Below are positions 8,721 through 18,154 of a DNA stretch of 64,000 nt, in pieces (positions within the stretch are counted from its first letter, which is position 1; each line of letters opens with the position of its first letter). Source of the stretch: Streptomyces rubellomurinus (GTDB taxonomy: Bacteria; Actinomycetota; Actinomycetes; Streptomycetales; Streptomycetaceae); contig NZ_JZKH01000026.1 of NCBI RefSeq assembly GCF_000961885.1, positions 26,910-90,909 on the forward strand. Reading direction: 5' to 3'. The notes under the pieces were generated by a model. That model had not been told where the DNA came from, searched no databases, and was given only the letters and a program-made list of their open reading frames with translations. The translations under genes and the position numbers were made by a program.

Positions 8721-9464
8721 TCAGGTCAGGGGCAGCAGCATGAGGGGCTGCCCGGTGGGATGGGCGGAGCCTCCGGACGGTTCCTGCGTCACCCCGACGC
8801 CCACGGCGCCGTTGATGTTGCCGGTGAGGAGGAGCTGCCCGTGGTCTGCGGGCAGCAGGCCGGCCGGGCGCATCGTGCCGGAGTCGTTGAACCACAGTTC
8901 GTAGGTGCGGCCCTGGGGCAGGGCGGGCATTCCGCTGGCGAGGAAGGCGGCCTGCCCGCGGTCCGCCGACCAGACCACCGTGGCGACGGCCGGCCCGGAG
9001 GCCGTGGTGGTGGTGCGAGCGTCCGGGGCGGTCAGCAGACTTGTGACGGCGGCCTGCTCCTCGCGCAGGCTGCTGGCCTGGGACCGGGCGCGCTGGGCCT
9101 GGTCGTGCTGCTGGACGGCGACCGCTCCCAACCCGGTGGCCAGCGCGAGGCATGCCGCGAGCGCCAGCTTGGGCCACTGCCGGGCCGGCCGCGACGTCCC
9201 CCGGCGGCGTTCGGCGGGGCCGGTCAGGGGCGGGAGCTGGCGCACGTCACCGATTCCCGCCATCACCGCCGCCTTGAGCCCGGACGGCGGTCGGCCCGAC
9301 TCGGCGGCCCCGAGCCTAGCCAAGGCCGCCTCGAACTCGGCGACCTCCTGCGCGCAGGCCGGGCACTGGGCCAGATGCTGTTCGAAGGCGAGCCGTTCCT
9401 CCTCGGGCAGCGCGTGGGTCGCGTAGGCGCCGGTGAGGGTGTGCGGGTCGGGTGCCGCGTTCAT
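8721..9464 (-). CDS. Anti-sigma factor, RskA/ZAS type
   Basis: A 247-aa membrane protein. The cytoplasmic N-terminus carries a zinc-type anti-sigma motif (His30, Cys34, Cys37 in HLAQCPAC). One membrane helix follows at about residues 100-117, then an extracytoplasmic RskA-like domain with YELWFNDSG. It should bind and inhibit the sigma factor encoded immediately upstream until an envelope or oxidative signal triggers release. The ATG overlaps the sigma gene's TGA (ATGA). Homologues pair with sigma-K type ECF factors. Confidence 0.9.
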   Translation of the reverse strand: MNAAPDPHTLTGAYATHALPEEERLAFEQHLAQCPACAQEVAEFEAALARLGAAESGRPPSGLKAAVMAGIGDVRQLPPLTGPAERRRGTSRPARQWPKLALAACLALATGLGAVAVQQHDQAQRARSQASSLREEQAAVTSLLTAPDARTTTTASGPAVATVVWSADRGQAAFLASGMPALPQGRTYELWFNDSGTMRPAGLLPADHGQLLLTGNINGAVGVGVTQEPSGGSAHPTGQPLMLLPLT

Positions 9465-10045
9465 GATCCAACTCCGAGGCAGTCGCGCAGGCGGATCAGC
9501 CCGTCCCGCATCCGGGTCTTGACGGTGCCAAGCGGGGTGCCCAGCAGCTCGGCGACCTCGGGGTAGGTGTACCCCCGGTAGTACGCCAGGGTGACCGACT
9601 CGCGCTGCAGCTCGGTCAGCGACTGCAGGCAGCGGCGCACCTGCTCGCGTTCGAGGCGGTTCTCGACCTGCTCGGCGACTTCGTCGAAGGCGGGGACATG
9701 GGAGCGGGCCGCCGCCTTCTGGTCCCGGTCGGCGGCCGCCTGCGCGGCACGGACCCGGTCCACCGCGCGCCGGTGCGCCATGGTCAGCACCCATGGCAGC
9801 ACCTCGCCGCGCTGCGGCTCGTACCGGGCGGCGGTGCGCCACAGCTCGAACATCACCTCCTGGGTGACCTCCTCCGACTGGGCGGGGTCCCGCAGCACCC
9901 GCCGCACCAGACCCAGCACCGGGCCGACCACCGCGTCGTAGAGCCCGGAGAACGCCTCCTGGTCGCCGAAGGCGGTCTTGGCGACCAGCTCCTTGAGGTC
10001 CGGGCCGCGGAACCTCGGGGCCGACAGGTGCACGACCGCGTTCAC
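9461..10045 (-). CDS. sigK: ECF RNA polymerase sigma factor, SigK-like
   Basis: A 194-aa ECF sigma factor. Region 2 contains SEEVTQEVMFELWRTAARY and PWVLTMAHRRAVDRVR. Region 4 is ELQRESVTLAYYRGYTYPEV followed by GTPLGTVKTRMRDGL. It should direct transcription of a stress regulon, likely including the flanking lipid genes. GTG 10045 overlaps the stop of a 27-codon upstream open reading frame and has only a weak own binding site, so translation may be coupled. The pairing with an RskA-type anti-sigma gene supports the SigK assignment; the symbol is by family, not orthology. Confidence 0.88.
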   Translation of the reverse strand: MNAVVHLSAPRFRGPDLKELVAKTAFGDQEAFSGLYDAVVGPVLGLVRRVLRDPAQSEEVTQEVMFELWRTAARYEPQRGEVLPWVLTMAHRRAVDRVRAAQAAADRDQKAAARSHVPAFDEVAEQVENRLEREQVRRCLQSLTELQRESVTLAYYRGYTYPEVAELLGTPLGTVKTRMRDGLIRLRDCLGVGS

Positions 10046-10125
10046 CGGACCGCCCCCACGACGGGGGTGGCACGTGCGGCCGAGCGCGGTGGCCGCGACC
10101 TGCCCAAGGGCCGGCAGCTGTGCAT
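10042..10125 (-). CDS. 27-codon upstream ORF coupled to the sigma factor gene
   Basis: On the minus strand an ATG at 10125 is preceded by a perfect AGGAGG at ideal spacing. It opens a 27-codon frame (MHSCRPLGRS at the N-terminus, basic, ending AVR) whose TGA overlaps the sigma factor GTG. No similarity is recognised. The strong binding site compared with the weak one of the sigma gene suggests a translated coupler or leader peptide. It contains one Cys and six Arg. An alternative is that the peptide has no role and only delivers ribosomes. Confidence 0.5.
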   Translation of the reverse strand: MHSCRPLGRSRPPRSAARATPVVGAVR

Positions 10126-10319
10126 GAGAACCTCCTGGATCGAACAGCGGGCACCGTCAGTCGCTCTGCATTCGCCACCGCCGACCGCGCGGATTGGTCC
10201 CACACGCGGTGTCTGCTCGAACAGGACGAACCCGGGTCGGCCCAGGCCCGCACGGGTGGCGGGTGGTGGCCGGGGTCCGCCTGGTGGGCGGGCCCCGGCC
10301 CGGGAGTGCTCGGGGTGGG

Positions 10320-10979
10320 TCAGGAGGCGGGCATCAGGACGGTGTCGACGATGTAGACGGTGGCGTTGGCGGTCTGGACGTTTCCGCACAGCACCTTGGC
10401 CGTGCTGTTCACGGTGAAGTCGGGGCTGTTGCCGGTGACGGTGAGGTTGTCGGTCTCCAGGGTCTTGTGGGCGCCGGTGAGGGCGGTGGGGGCCAGGCGC
10501 TGGGGGACGACGTGGTAGGTGAGGATCTTGGTGAGCTTGTCCTTGTCGGCGAGGACGGCGTCCAGAGTGGCCTTGGGGATCTTGGCGAAGGCGTCGTTGG
10601 TGGGCGCGAAGACCGTGATGTTCTGCGCGGAGTTGAGGGTGTCGACGAGGCCGGCCTGCTTGACGGCGGTGACGAGGGTGGACAGCAGCGGGTTGTTGGA
10701 GGCGGCGGTCGCGACGGGGTCCTTGGCCATGCCCGCGAAGGAGCCGGCGCCGTCCTGGGGCACGGCCGCGCAGGCGCTGCCGAACGGCTGGTCGTCCATG
10801 GCCCTGCCGGAGGCGGCGCCGCCCGGGGCCGTGCTGCCGGCGGCCGTGGACGGCACGGCGGCGGCCGTGGTGGCGGCCGAGGATCCGGATCCGCTGCTGC
10901 TGCAGGCGCCGAGGCTCACGGCGAGCGCGGTGGCGGTCAGGAGGGCGGCGAGGGTGTTGCGGCGGCGGGTGGTGGACAT
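10320..10979 (-). CDS. Fasciclin (FAS1) domain lipoprotein
   Basis: A 219-aa secreted lipoprotein. Residues 1-26 form a signal peptide with a lipobox ending LGAC (Cys26), followed by a Ser/Gly/Ala linker. The rest is one FAS1 domain: TVFAPTNDAFAKIP, then KILTYHVVPQRL and NATVYIVDTVLMP. FAS1 proteins of this kind resemble mycobacterial MPT83/MPT70, which are in the SigK regulon. Here the gene sits just upstream of the sigK-like gene, the same association. It probably acts in adhesion or lipid binding at the outer face of the membrane. Confidence 0.92.
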   Translation of the reverse strand: MSTTRRRNTLAALLTATALAVSLGACSSSGSGSSAATTAAAVPSTAAGSTAPGGAASGRAMDDQPFGSACAAVPQDGAGSFAGMAKDPVATAASNNPLLSTLVTAVKQAGLVDTLNSAQNITVFAPTNDAFAKIPKATLDAVLADKDKLTKILTYHVVPQRLAPTALTGAHKTLETDNLTVTGNSPDFTVNSTAKVLCGNVQTANATVYIVDTVLMPAS

Positions 10980-11048
10980 GGGTCGGATCTCCTTGTGAGG
11001 TGGTGACGGCTGGGCCGGCGGCCCAGCCGGGTGGGTACGGGGTCGCTT

Positions 11049-12722
11049 TCAGGTGACCGTGACGACGGCGCTGTGCCAGCCGGTGGCGCCGGCGGGGTAG
11101 GGCCCCGCACGGTTCTCGGTCTGGACGGTGCCGGTGGCGTCGGTGGCCCGGACCTCGATCCGGTGGGTGCCGGGGGTGGCCGCGGTCCAGGTGTGGGTCC
11201 ACTGCCGCCACAGGTCGGGTCCCGGGTCGGCGGTGAGCAGGGCTTCCTGCCAGGGGCCGGCGTCGACGCGGACCTCGACGGCGGCGACGCCGCGGTGGGT
11301 GGCCCACGCGGTGCCGGCCACGGTCACGTTCCCGGCGGGCACCCGGGCGAACGGGGCCGGGACCTCGATGCGCGAGGCGGTGCGGACCGCGCCGGTGCGG
11401 TCCCAGCCCCGGCGCACCCAGTACGGGTCGAACGCGGCGAACGTGGTGACGTCCAGGTCGACGAGCCACTTGGTGGCGGAGGTGTAGCCGTAGAAGCCGG
11501 GGACGACGCTGCGGCACGGGAAGCCGTGCGCCACGGGCAGGGCCTCGCCGTTCATCGCGACGGCCAGCAGCGCGGGGCGTCCGTCGAGCACGGATTCCAG
11601 CGGGGTGCCGATGGTGAGGCCGTCCTGGGAGCGGCCGACGAGTTGGTCCGCGCCGGGGCGCACGCCCGCCCGGCGCAGCAGGGCCGGGAGGGAGGCGCCG
11701 AGCCAGCGGGTGGTGCCGACGTAGGGGCCGCCGACCTCGTTGGAGACGCAGGACAGGGTGTGGTCGAGCTCTTCCAGGGGTTCGCGCAGCAGGTCGTCGA
11801 AGGTGAGGAGGAGGGGGTGGTCGACCATGCCGCGGATGCGCAGGGTCCAGCGGCGCGGGTCGATGCGGGGCAGGGTGAGGGCGGTGTCGACCCGGTAGAA
11901 GTCCCGGTTGGGGGTGACGAACGGGGACAGACCCGGGACGCCGGGGTGCAGGGTGGTGGCCAGGGGCGGCAGGGGCCGCGCGGCCGGGGGAAGGCGGACG
12001 GCGGTGCGGGCGGCACCGATGTCGTAGCGGCGGTCCGAGAGGACGCGGCCGCCGAGGCCGGCGAGCGCACCGACGGCGATCGTCCCGCCGGTGGCGGCGA
12101 GGACGGCACGGCGGGACGTGCCGCCGTCGCGTTCGGCGGGGTGCTCGCCGGGCCCGTCCCCGCTCACCGGGTGTTCCGGTGTCACCCGGTGGGGCGCGGT
12201 CGTGGGGGAGGCAGCCGGTGTGGCGGCGCGCAGCATCCGGGCGAGGACGAGTGCGGCCGCCGTGGCGGCCAGGCCGGCGGCCAGAGCGGGCGCGGCATCC
12301 GCGGCACCGGCTTCGGGACGGGACAGCGCGGCCCAGGTGCCGAGCAGCCCGAAGGCCGCGAAGACGCCCGCACCGAGCACGGGCCTGCGTGCGGCCAGCA
12401 CGCCGGCGAGCGCGGCGAGCAGCGCCGTCGTCAGGTAGATCCCGCCGAGCAGCACCGGCTTGTCGTCGGTGCCGAACGTGCGAACGGCGTACTCCTTCAA
12501 CGGTGTTGGCGTCAGATCGATCGCGGCGGCGCCGACCACGATGACCGGCGCGGTCCCGGGGCCGGTGAAGGCGGCGACCAGTTCACCGGCTCCGAGCGCG
12601 GCCGCCGCCGCGGCCCACCCGGTCGCCGCGGCGGCGCCCGCCCGCAGGAGCCGTCCGCGGCGATGCCCGGTACGGGGCGGGGGAGGGGGTACGTCGTTGC
12701 TCACGTCCGGGATTCGGCGCAT
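11049..12722 (-). CDS. Membrane-anchored molybdopterin-dependent oxidoreductase
   Basis: About 557 aa. The first 200 residues contain several hydrophobic segments, then a TSRRAVLAATGG stretch, a sulfite-oxidase-type molybdopterin domain with TLSCVSNEVGG (the Cys is the expected molybdenum ligand) and GFPCRSVVPGFYGY. A C-terminal dimerisation domain ends the protein. It probably faces the outside and reduces or oxidises a small substrate such as sulfoxides. Homologous genes lie beside mycobacterial and streptomycete SigK/FAS1 loci. ATG 12722 is chosen; GTG 12704 is an alternative start. Confidence 0.87.
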   Translation of the reverse strand: MRRIPDVSNDVPPPPPRTGHRRGRLLRAGAAAATGWAAAAAALGAGELVAAFTGPGTAPVIVVGAAAIDLTPTPLKEYAVRTFGTDDKPVLLGGIYLTTALLAALAGVLAARRPVLGAGVFAAFGLLGTWAALSRPEAGAADAAPALAAGLAATAAALVLARMLRAATPAASPTTAPHRVTPEHPVSGDGPGEHPAERDGGTSRRAVLAATGGTIAVGALAGLGGRVLSDRRYDIGAARTAVRLPPAARPLPPLATTLHPGVPGLSPFVTPNRDFYRVDTALTLPRIDPRRWTLRIRGMVDHPLLLTFDDLLREPLEELDHTLSCVSNEVGGPYVGTTRWLGASLPALLRRAGVRPGADQLVGRSQDGLTIGTPLESVLDGRPALLAVAMNGEALPVAHGFPCRSVVPGFYGYTSATKWLVDLDVTTFAAFDPYWVRRGWDRTGAVRTASRIEVPAPFARVPAGNVTVAGTAWATHRGVAAVEVRVDAGPWQEALLTADPGPDLWRQWTHTWTAATPGTHRIEVRATDATGTVQTENRAGPYPAGATGWHSAVVTVT

Positions 12723-12934
12723 CCGGTGCGGCGGATGGGTGCGAGTTCTCCTCCTGGGCCGACCGATCCGTTCTGGGAGGCGACAGGCGACAGGCGGCAG
12801 GCGGCACAAGCGGAAGCGGCCGCGCCGTCGCCGTCCTTCGGTCGCCCTTGGCGCGTCAGCGTCTTCCACCCTCCGCCCACGGCGCCGTGGCCCCTGTCGC
12901 ACCGGTGGTGCGTCGACCGGGGCCGGCCGACGAT

Positions 12935-14284
12935 TCAGGGGCGGGAGGGCATGCACCCCAGGAGGGCGGAGGCGGCCCGGGCGGGGCCGCGCGGGCGCAG
13001 GCGGACGCCGAGTGCGGCGGCGCCGTGCGCCCGGCCGGCGAGCAGGGCGGCGACGGCGCGGCCGGCGGCGGCGGGGGTGAGCGTGTTGGGATCCAGGCAT
13101 CGGCCGGCCGCGGCGCGTTCGGCGTCGTGGGCGATGGCGAACTGGTCGCTGGAGAACGGCAGGACCAGTGCGGGCACACCGGCGTGCAAGCACTCGGTGA
13201 ACGAGTTGTTGCCGCCGTGGTGGACCATGGCGGCGGCGTGCGGGAGCAGTTCCTGTTGCGGGATCGTCGCCGCGACGTGGATCCGTTCGGGGTCGGCGCC
13301 GCGCAGCAGGGGGTCGGCCGTGACGGCGCCGACGCGTTCGCCCGCGGCCACGACCACCGAGGCCGGGGTGTGCCGGAGGATTCCGGCCGCGGTGACGGCC
13401 AGGACGTCGTGACGGGCGGACAGGAAGGTGCCCAGGGCGACGAGGACCACCGGCCGCTCCTCGGCCGTCAGCCGGGTGAGGACGGCCTGCCAGTGCTCGT
13501 CCAGCGGCCCGGGGCCGGCCTCGGGCAGCAGGTGCCCGGCGTACAGGGCCCGGGGGCCGGTCGGCGGGGGTGGCAGCCACGGCAGGCGGGGGTAGTTGAA
13601 GACGACGGCGTGCGGGGAGCACAGGGCGAAGGCCCGCTCGGGTTCGGGCCGGCCGGGCGCGTGGCGGCGGATGACCGCCCTGAACGCGTCGGTGAACGCG
13701 GTGTCGTTGGCCGCCGCCGCGCGGCGTAGCCGGTCGAGGTCGGCGGTGGTGGGGCGCACGGCGTCCGGCCAGGCGTAGGGGAGTCCGAAGTAGGCGTCGG
13801 GTGCGGTCGGCAGGTAGCTGGGGTGGCCCGGGCAGAAGGTGGCGTACGGCAACTCGAGGCAGTGCAGGGCGAGGGTCGCGGAGTACGCGAGCTGGTCGAC
13901 GAGGTACCAGTCGGGGCGCAGCCGCCGGTCGAGGGCGGCGAGGTCCCGCAGGACGTGTTCGGGGTCGGCGAGCATGTCGTCCCGGCGGTGGCGGGCCTGG
14001 GTCAGGAGGGTCGCGGCCGGGCCGTGGTGCGTGGCGTCGAGGAACTCGCGCAGGCGACGGGCTTCGGCCCCGTCCTGCCGTGTGGTCTCGGCGACGCCGT
14101 GGTTCGCGTTGCGGGTGACCGCCAGTTCGGCGAAGCCGAGGCCGTTGGCGGCGGCGAGGTCGGCGAAGGCGCGTGCGCAGGCGAAGTCGACGCGGGCGCC
14201 GTGGCCGCTCAGCGCCGCGCCGAGGGCGGCCATCGGCCGGGCGTGGGAGTGGAACGGCGGGCTGATCACGGCGACGCGGGTCAT
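12935..14284 (-). CDS. GT1-family glycosyltransferase (macrolide/UGT type)
   Basis: A 449-aa GT-B fold enzyme. The N-terminal acceptor half starts MTRVAVISPPFHSHARP. The C-terminal donor half has VVLVALGTFLSARHDV and the nucleotide-sugar motif HHGGNNSFTECLHAGVPALVLPF. Such enzymes transfer a sugar from an NDP-donor to a small lipophilic acceptor. AGGAC before ATG 14284 supports the start. It is separated by 212 bases from the oxidoreductase gene and lies head to head with a second glycosyltransferase gene. The acceptor cannot be deduced. Confidence 0.88.
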   Translation of the reverse strand: MTRVAVISPPFHSHARPMAALGAALSGHGARVDFACARAFADLAAANGLGFAELAVTRNANHGVAETTRQDGAEARRLREFLDATHHGPAATLLTQARHRRDDMLADPEHVLRDLAALDRRLRPDWYLVDQLAYSATLALHCLELPYATFCPGHPSYLPTAPDAYFGLPYAWPDAVRPTTADLDRLRRAAAANDTAFTDAFRAVIRRHAPGRPEPERAFALCSPHAVVFNYPRLPWLPPPPTGPRALYAGHLLPEAGPGPLDEHWQAVLTRLTAEERPVVLVALGTFLSARHDVLAVTAAGILRHTPASVVVAAGERVGAVTADPLLRGADPERIHVAATIPQQELLPHAAAMVHHGGNNSFTECLHAGVPALVLPFSSDQFAIAHDAERAAAGRCLDPNTLTPAAAGRAVAALLAGRAHGAAALGVRLRPRGPARAASALLGCMPSRP

Positions 14285-14478
14285 GCGGTCCTCCCCCGGG
14301 GCGGTGCTTCGCGGGCGGCCTCCGATGATGCCAGGCGCCCGGGGGCGGCCGCAGCCGGACGCCCGCCCCGGACCTCCGTGGCGGGCGGGTGGCGAAGGCC
14401 GGCGGGCCGGGGCCAATCCGTTTCGTCGGCCGCCTCCGAAGCCGCCCCTGACCGCACGGCGACACGGGAGGAAGCACG

Positions 14479-16572
14479 ATGACCCAGCACGCCACACCGG
14501 CCGCGGCAGCTCCAAGCCCCGACGTCGTGGAGGCCGGGGCCCTTGCCGCGTGGCGCAGGTTTCACTTCGCCCGGGACGTCACCGTCCCCCAGGGCGGTGA
14601 CCTGCTCGGCCGGCTGGCACGGGCCGAGTACGGGGGATCGTGGGTGCGCCCCGACGCGGCGCTGCCGGTGTCCGACCGGCGTGCTGCGCGGCTGCGCCAG
14701 CTCGCACGGCGCGAACGCGCCGTACCGGCATGGATCCTGGCCGCCGCCGGTGCCGCGCCCGATCTGGCGCCCAGGGAGCGGACGGCGCTCGCGGAGGCCT
14801 GGGAGCGCAGCGCGGGCCCGGGCGGCGGGCGGAGCGCGACCCAGCAGATCCGCCGCAGGCTGCTCGCGGAGCCGGGACCGGCCGAGACCGCCTTCCTGCT
14901 CGACGTGGCGGACGTCAACGGTCTGCGACCGCTCTCGCTCCGGGAGGCGGCCGCGCTGGACCCAGTCGGCCGGGAACAGGCCCACGCCCTCTGGCGCTAC
15001 CTGTCGGGAATCCCCGGCGCGGGCCCCGTGCTCCCGGGGGCCGACGAGGCGAGGGACGGCTACGAAGGGCTCCTGCTGTCCGCCTGCGCCGAGCGGGCGC
15101 GACCCGGCTCGCCGTCCGGGCGGCGGTTCCGGGCGGCGTTCGCGGCTCTGGCCGAGCCCTCGCGGGGCTCTCCGGTGGTCGCCCAGTCGATGCTGCAGGG
15201 CCGCCTGGAGGAACCAGGCGCCGGACTCAGCGGCGGAATGAGCGTCCTGCTGACCGGGCTGGGGGAGGCGCTGACGGCCCGTGCGGGCGTCGCACGGGTC
15301 CTCACGCTGACCACCGCCCGGGCCGAGGAGACGGAACGCACGGACCTGGTCCACCGGTTGGGGCGCGCACACGTGCTGGTGCGGTTGCCCGTGGACGCGT
15401 CCGAACCGCTTGATCCGGAGAATGCCGCCGGCCACCCGGCGGCGCTGGCCTGGTGGGCCGGCCGGGTCTTCGAACTCCCGGGTGCCCGACCGGACATCGC
15501 GCACGTCAGGTTCGCCGACGACGCCTCCCTCGCCGTCGCCCGGGCCGCCCGTCGCCACGGCTCGAAGCTCGCGTTCACCGTCACCCCCGACCCCCACCGC
15601 ACGATGGACGAACGGCACACGGGCCTGGCGCCGCAACAGACCGGTGATGCCGCACGCGCGCTGCGCCTGGACCTGCACCGGGTCTTCGTCGCAGACCGCC
15701 TCGTGGCCCGCGCCGATCTGCTGGTGGCCATGCCGGGGAGGCCGGGGACGGAGGAACTCACCGCTTACTTCCCGCAGTTGCGGGACCGGCGGGTCCACCT
15801 GCAGCCCGAGGGCATCGCCCCGTTCCGGCCCGCGGCGGACGACGGGACGACGGCCCACGGACTGCTCGGCCGTCTCTTCGAGGGCGGCGGGACCGGCGGC
15901 GGACTGGATGCCGCCGACCGCGACCTGCCGTTGTTGCTGTGCGTGGGGCGGCTCCACCCCGTCAAGCAGCAGGAGCAACTGGTCCGGGCCTGGATGCAGG
16001 CGGGCCTCCACCACCGCACGACCCTGCTGCTGGTGGGCGGGTCTCCCGCGGCCCCGACCGCCGTCGAGGCGGAGGTTCGCCGCCGGCTCACCGAGCTCCT
16101 GGCAGCGGACCCGGTCGCCCGGCGTCGGGCGGCCTTGTGGCCCGCGCTGTCCAACCGGCATGTCCGGCTGCTGGAACGGGCGTTGGCGCAGGGCCGACCG
16201 GGCTCCGCGCTGTACGTGTGCCCCAGTGCCAAGGAGGAGTTCGGGCTGGCCGTGCTGGAGGCCATGGAAGCGGGCCTCCCGGTGGCCGCCCCGCAGCGCG
16301 GCGGGGCCTCGCACTACGTGTGCGACGGCGTCAACGGACGACTGCTGGCCACCGAATCGGCGGGGCGGCTGGCAGACGGCCTGCGCTCCCTGGTCGTCAC
16401 CCCCGCGCCGGAACTGGCGGCGATGGCGAGGGCAGGGGCCGCGACGGTGCGCGAGCGTTTCGGCATCGACGCCATGGCCGCGTCCCTGGCCGAGGCCTAC
16501 CGGGCGACGTGCCGAAAGGGCCGCCTCGCGGATCGGCCGCAGGACGGGGACCGCGGAGGGTCCTGTGCCTGA
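14479..16572 (+). CDS. GT4-family glycosyltransferase with long N-terminal region
   Basis: A 697-aa protein. Residues from about 250 form a GT-B fold with VGRLHPVKQQEQLVRAW and the E-x7-E motif in AKEEFGLAVLEAMEAG followed by PVAAPQRGG, typical of GT4 (sucrose-phosphate-synthase-like) enzymes. The first 250 residues are helical and rich in Arg/Ala, with no domain I recognise. The start has GGGAGGA upstream. Divergent from the GT1 gene (194 bases between starts) and convergent with the photolyase-like gene. It possibly makes an osmolyte or a surface glycan; this is inference. Confidence 0.85.
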   Translation: MTQHATPAAAAPSPDVVEAGALAAWRRFHFARDVTVPQGGDLLGRLARAEYGGSWVRPDAALPVSDRRAARLRQLARRERAVPAWILAAAGAAPDLAPRERTALAEAWERSAGPGGGRSATQQIRRRLLAEPGPAETAFLLDVADVNGLRPLSLREAAALDPVGREQAHALWRYLSGIPGAGPVLPGADEARDGYEGLLLSACAERARPGSPSGRRFRAAFAALAEPSRGSPVVAQSMLQGRLEEPGAGLSGGMSVLLTGLGEALTARAGVARVLTLTTARAEETERTDLVHRLGRAHVLVRLPVDASEPLDPENAAGHPAALAWWAGRVFELPGARPDIAHVRFADDASLAVARAARRHGSKLAFTVTPDPHRTMDERHTGLAPQQTGDAARALRLDLHRVFVADRLVARADLLVAMPGRPGTEELTAYFPQLRDRRVHLQPEGIAPFRPAADDGTTAHGLLGRLFEGGGTGGGLDAADRDLPLLLCVGRLHPVKQQEQLVRAWMQAGLHHRTTLLLVGGSPAAPTAVEAEVRRRLTELLAADPVARRRAALWPALSNRHVRLLERALAQGRPGSALYVCPSAKEEFGLAVLEAMEAGLPVAAPQRGGASHYVCDGVNGRLLATESAGRLADGLRSLVVTPAPELAAMARAGAATVRERFGIDAMAASLAEAYRATCRKGRLADRPQDGDRGGSCA

Positions 16573-16627
16573 CGTGGCGGGACGCGGCTGAACGCGCGGG
16601 CGGTGGCGGCACCGTCTTCGGGTGCCG

Positions 16628-18154
16628 TCACGGGGGTGACTGGCCGCGGGCGCGTTCGGCGGCCAGGACCTCGGGCAGGCCGGTCAGGCGGCGCAGGCCG
16701 GCGGCGGCCCGGGCGGTGCGGTGGTTGGCGGCGAGCAGGTCGTGGTGGCGGTGGACGAAAGCCCAGTAGCCGGTGGTGAACGGACAGGCCCGGTCGCCGA
16801 GGCGTTCGGTCGGGTGGTAGCGGCAGGGGCCGCAGTGGTCGCCCATCCGGTGGAGGTAGGCGCCGCCCGCCGCGTACGGCTTGGTGGTGACGAGGCCGCC
16901 GTCGGCGAACTGGGACATGCCGACGACGTTGGCGGTCATCACCCAGTCGTAGCCGTCGACGAAGCACCGGTGGAACCAGTCGGTGAGCTCGCGCGGGTCC
17001 CAGCCGTGCTGGAGGGCCCAGTTGCCGAGCACCATCAGCCGGGGGATGTGATGCACCCAGCCGTGGTCGCGGACCTCGGCGAGGACGCGGGCCAGGCAGC
17101 GGGCGGTGACGGCGTCGGCGTCGAGGTCGCGGAACCAGGCGGGCAGCGGCTCGTGGTGGCCGAGGTGGTTGGCGTCGCGGTAGTCCTCGCCCAGGTGCCA
17201 GTAGAGCTGCCAGACGTACTCGCGCCAGCCCGCGATCTGCCGGACGAAGCCCTCGGCGCTGTTGAGCGGCACCTGCCCGGCCCGGTATGCGGCCTCGGCG
17301 GCGCGCACGCACTCGCCTGGGTCGAGCAGGCCGAGGTTGAGCGGGACGGAGAGGGCGCTGTGGGCCATCCACGGGTCGGCGTGCAGCATGGCGTCCTCGT
17401 AGCGGCCGAAGTCGGCGAGGCGGTGGGCGACGAAGCGCGCGAGCGCCCGTTCGGCCTCCGGCCGGGTCGCGGCGAAGCGGCGCGGGCCGTCCCGACCGAC
17501 GAAGGCGACGTTCCCGTCGCGCTCCCAGCGTTCGAGGTCGGCCCGGACGCGCTCGTCGATGCCGTCCTCCTCGGGCTCGAAGGGCGGGGGGATCGGCAGG
17601 GTGGCGGCGCCCTTGGGCGGGGGTTCGCGGTTGTCCCGGTCGAGGTTCCACCGGCCGCCGGCCGGGCTGCCGTCCGGTTCCAGAAGCAGGTGCTCGGCGC
17701 GGCGCACCCGGTGGTAGAAGTCCTCCAGCAGCAGGCGCCGTCCACCGGGTTCGCCCGCCCAGCGGCGGAAGTCGGCGAAGGGTACGAGGAAGCCGCGCGG
17801 TGGCAGCACCGTGACCTGGGGGAGGGCGTCCACCAGGCCGAGGGCCGCGCGCGACGTCGGGTGGTACACGGTGACCCGGCGGCGTCCGACGGCCCGGGCC
17901 AGGCCCTCGCGGTAGGTGTCGGCCTGGACGTAGCGCACCCGGTCGCCCAGGGCGTCCGCGGCGTGGCGCATCGCGGACAGCACCAGGTGGGCCTTCGCCC
18001 GGTGGAACCGCCGCCGGCGGAGCACCGAGCGGGCCTCGATCATGACGAGCGGGGCGTCCGGGTCCGGACCGTCCTCGCCGGGGGTGAGGCCGGCGGTGAG
18101 GAAGTGCGGCCCGAGCTGGTCGCCGAAGAGCCAGTGCGGGCGCGGCCCGCTCAT
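16628..18154 (-). CDS. Cryptochrome/photolyase family protein, FeS-BCP (PhrB-like)
   Basis: A 508-aa protein matching the iron-sulfur bacterial cryptochrome/photolyase group. The N-terminus is HWLFGDQLG, and the FAD-binding core includes GWREYVWQLYW and YDWVMTANVVGMSQFADGG. The C-terminal CGPCRYHP and ACPF, plus Cys in HRCFVDGYDW, supply the four Cys ligands of the 4Fe-4S cluster. PhrB-type members repair (6-4) photoproducts using blue light. The start overlaps the stop of the DUF4383 gene (ATGA), so the two are co-translated. Its presence fits a light/oxidative stress island. Confidence 0.9.
   Translation of the reverse strand: MSGPRPHWLFGDQLGPHFLTAGLTPGEDGPDPDAPLVMIEARSVLRRRRFHRAKAHLVLSAMRHAADALGDRVRYVQADTYREGLARAVGRRRVTVYHPTSRAALGLVDALPQVTVLPPRGFLVPFADFRRWAGEPGGRRLLLEDFYHRVRRAEHLLLEPDGSPAGGRWNLDRDNREPPPKGAATLPIPPPFEPEEDGIDERVRADLERWERDGNVAFVGRDGPRRFAATRPEAERALARFVAHRLADFGRYEDAMLHADPWMAHSALSVPLNLGLLDPGECVRAAEAAYRAGQVPLNSAEGFVRQIAGWREYVWQLYWHLGEDYRDANHLGHHEPLPAWFRDLDADAVTARCLARVLAEVRDHGWVHHIPRLMVLGNWALQHGWDPRELTDWFHRCFVDGYDWVMTANVVGMSQFADGGLVTTKPYAAGGAYLHRMGDHCGPCRYHPTERLGDRACPFTTGYWAFVHRHHDLLAANHRTARAAAGLRRLTGLPEVLAAERARGQSPP

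Noticed and set aside
11031..13412. A 793-codon plus-strand frame
   Set aside because: It is antisense to two well-supported genes, with Gly/Asp-rich shadow translation.
11049..14495. An 1148-codon frame joining the molybdopterin enzyme with upstream sequence
   Set aside because: The segment above 12722 overlaps the GT1 gene in another frame and has no homology; the enzyme starts at about 12722.
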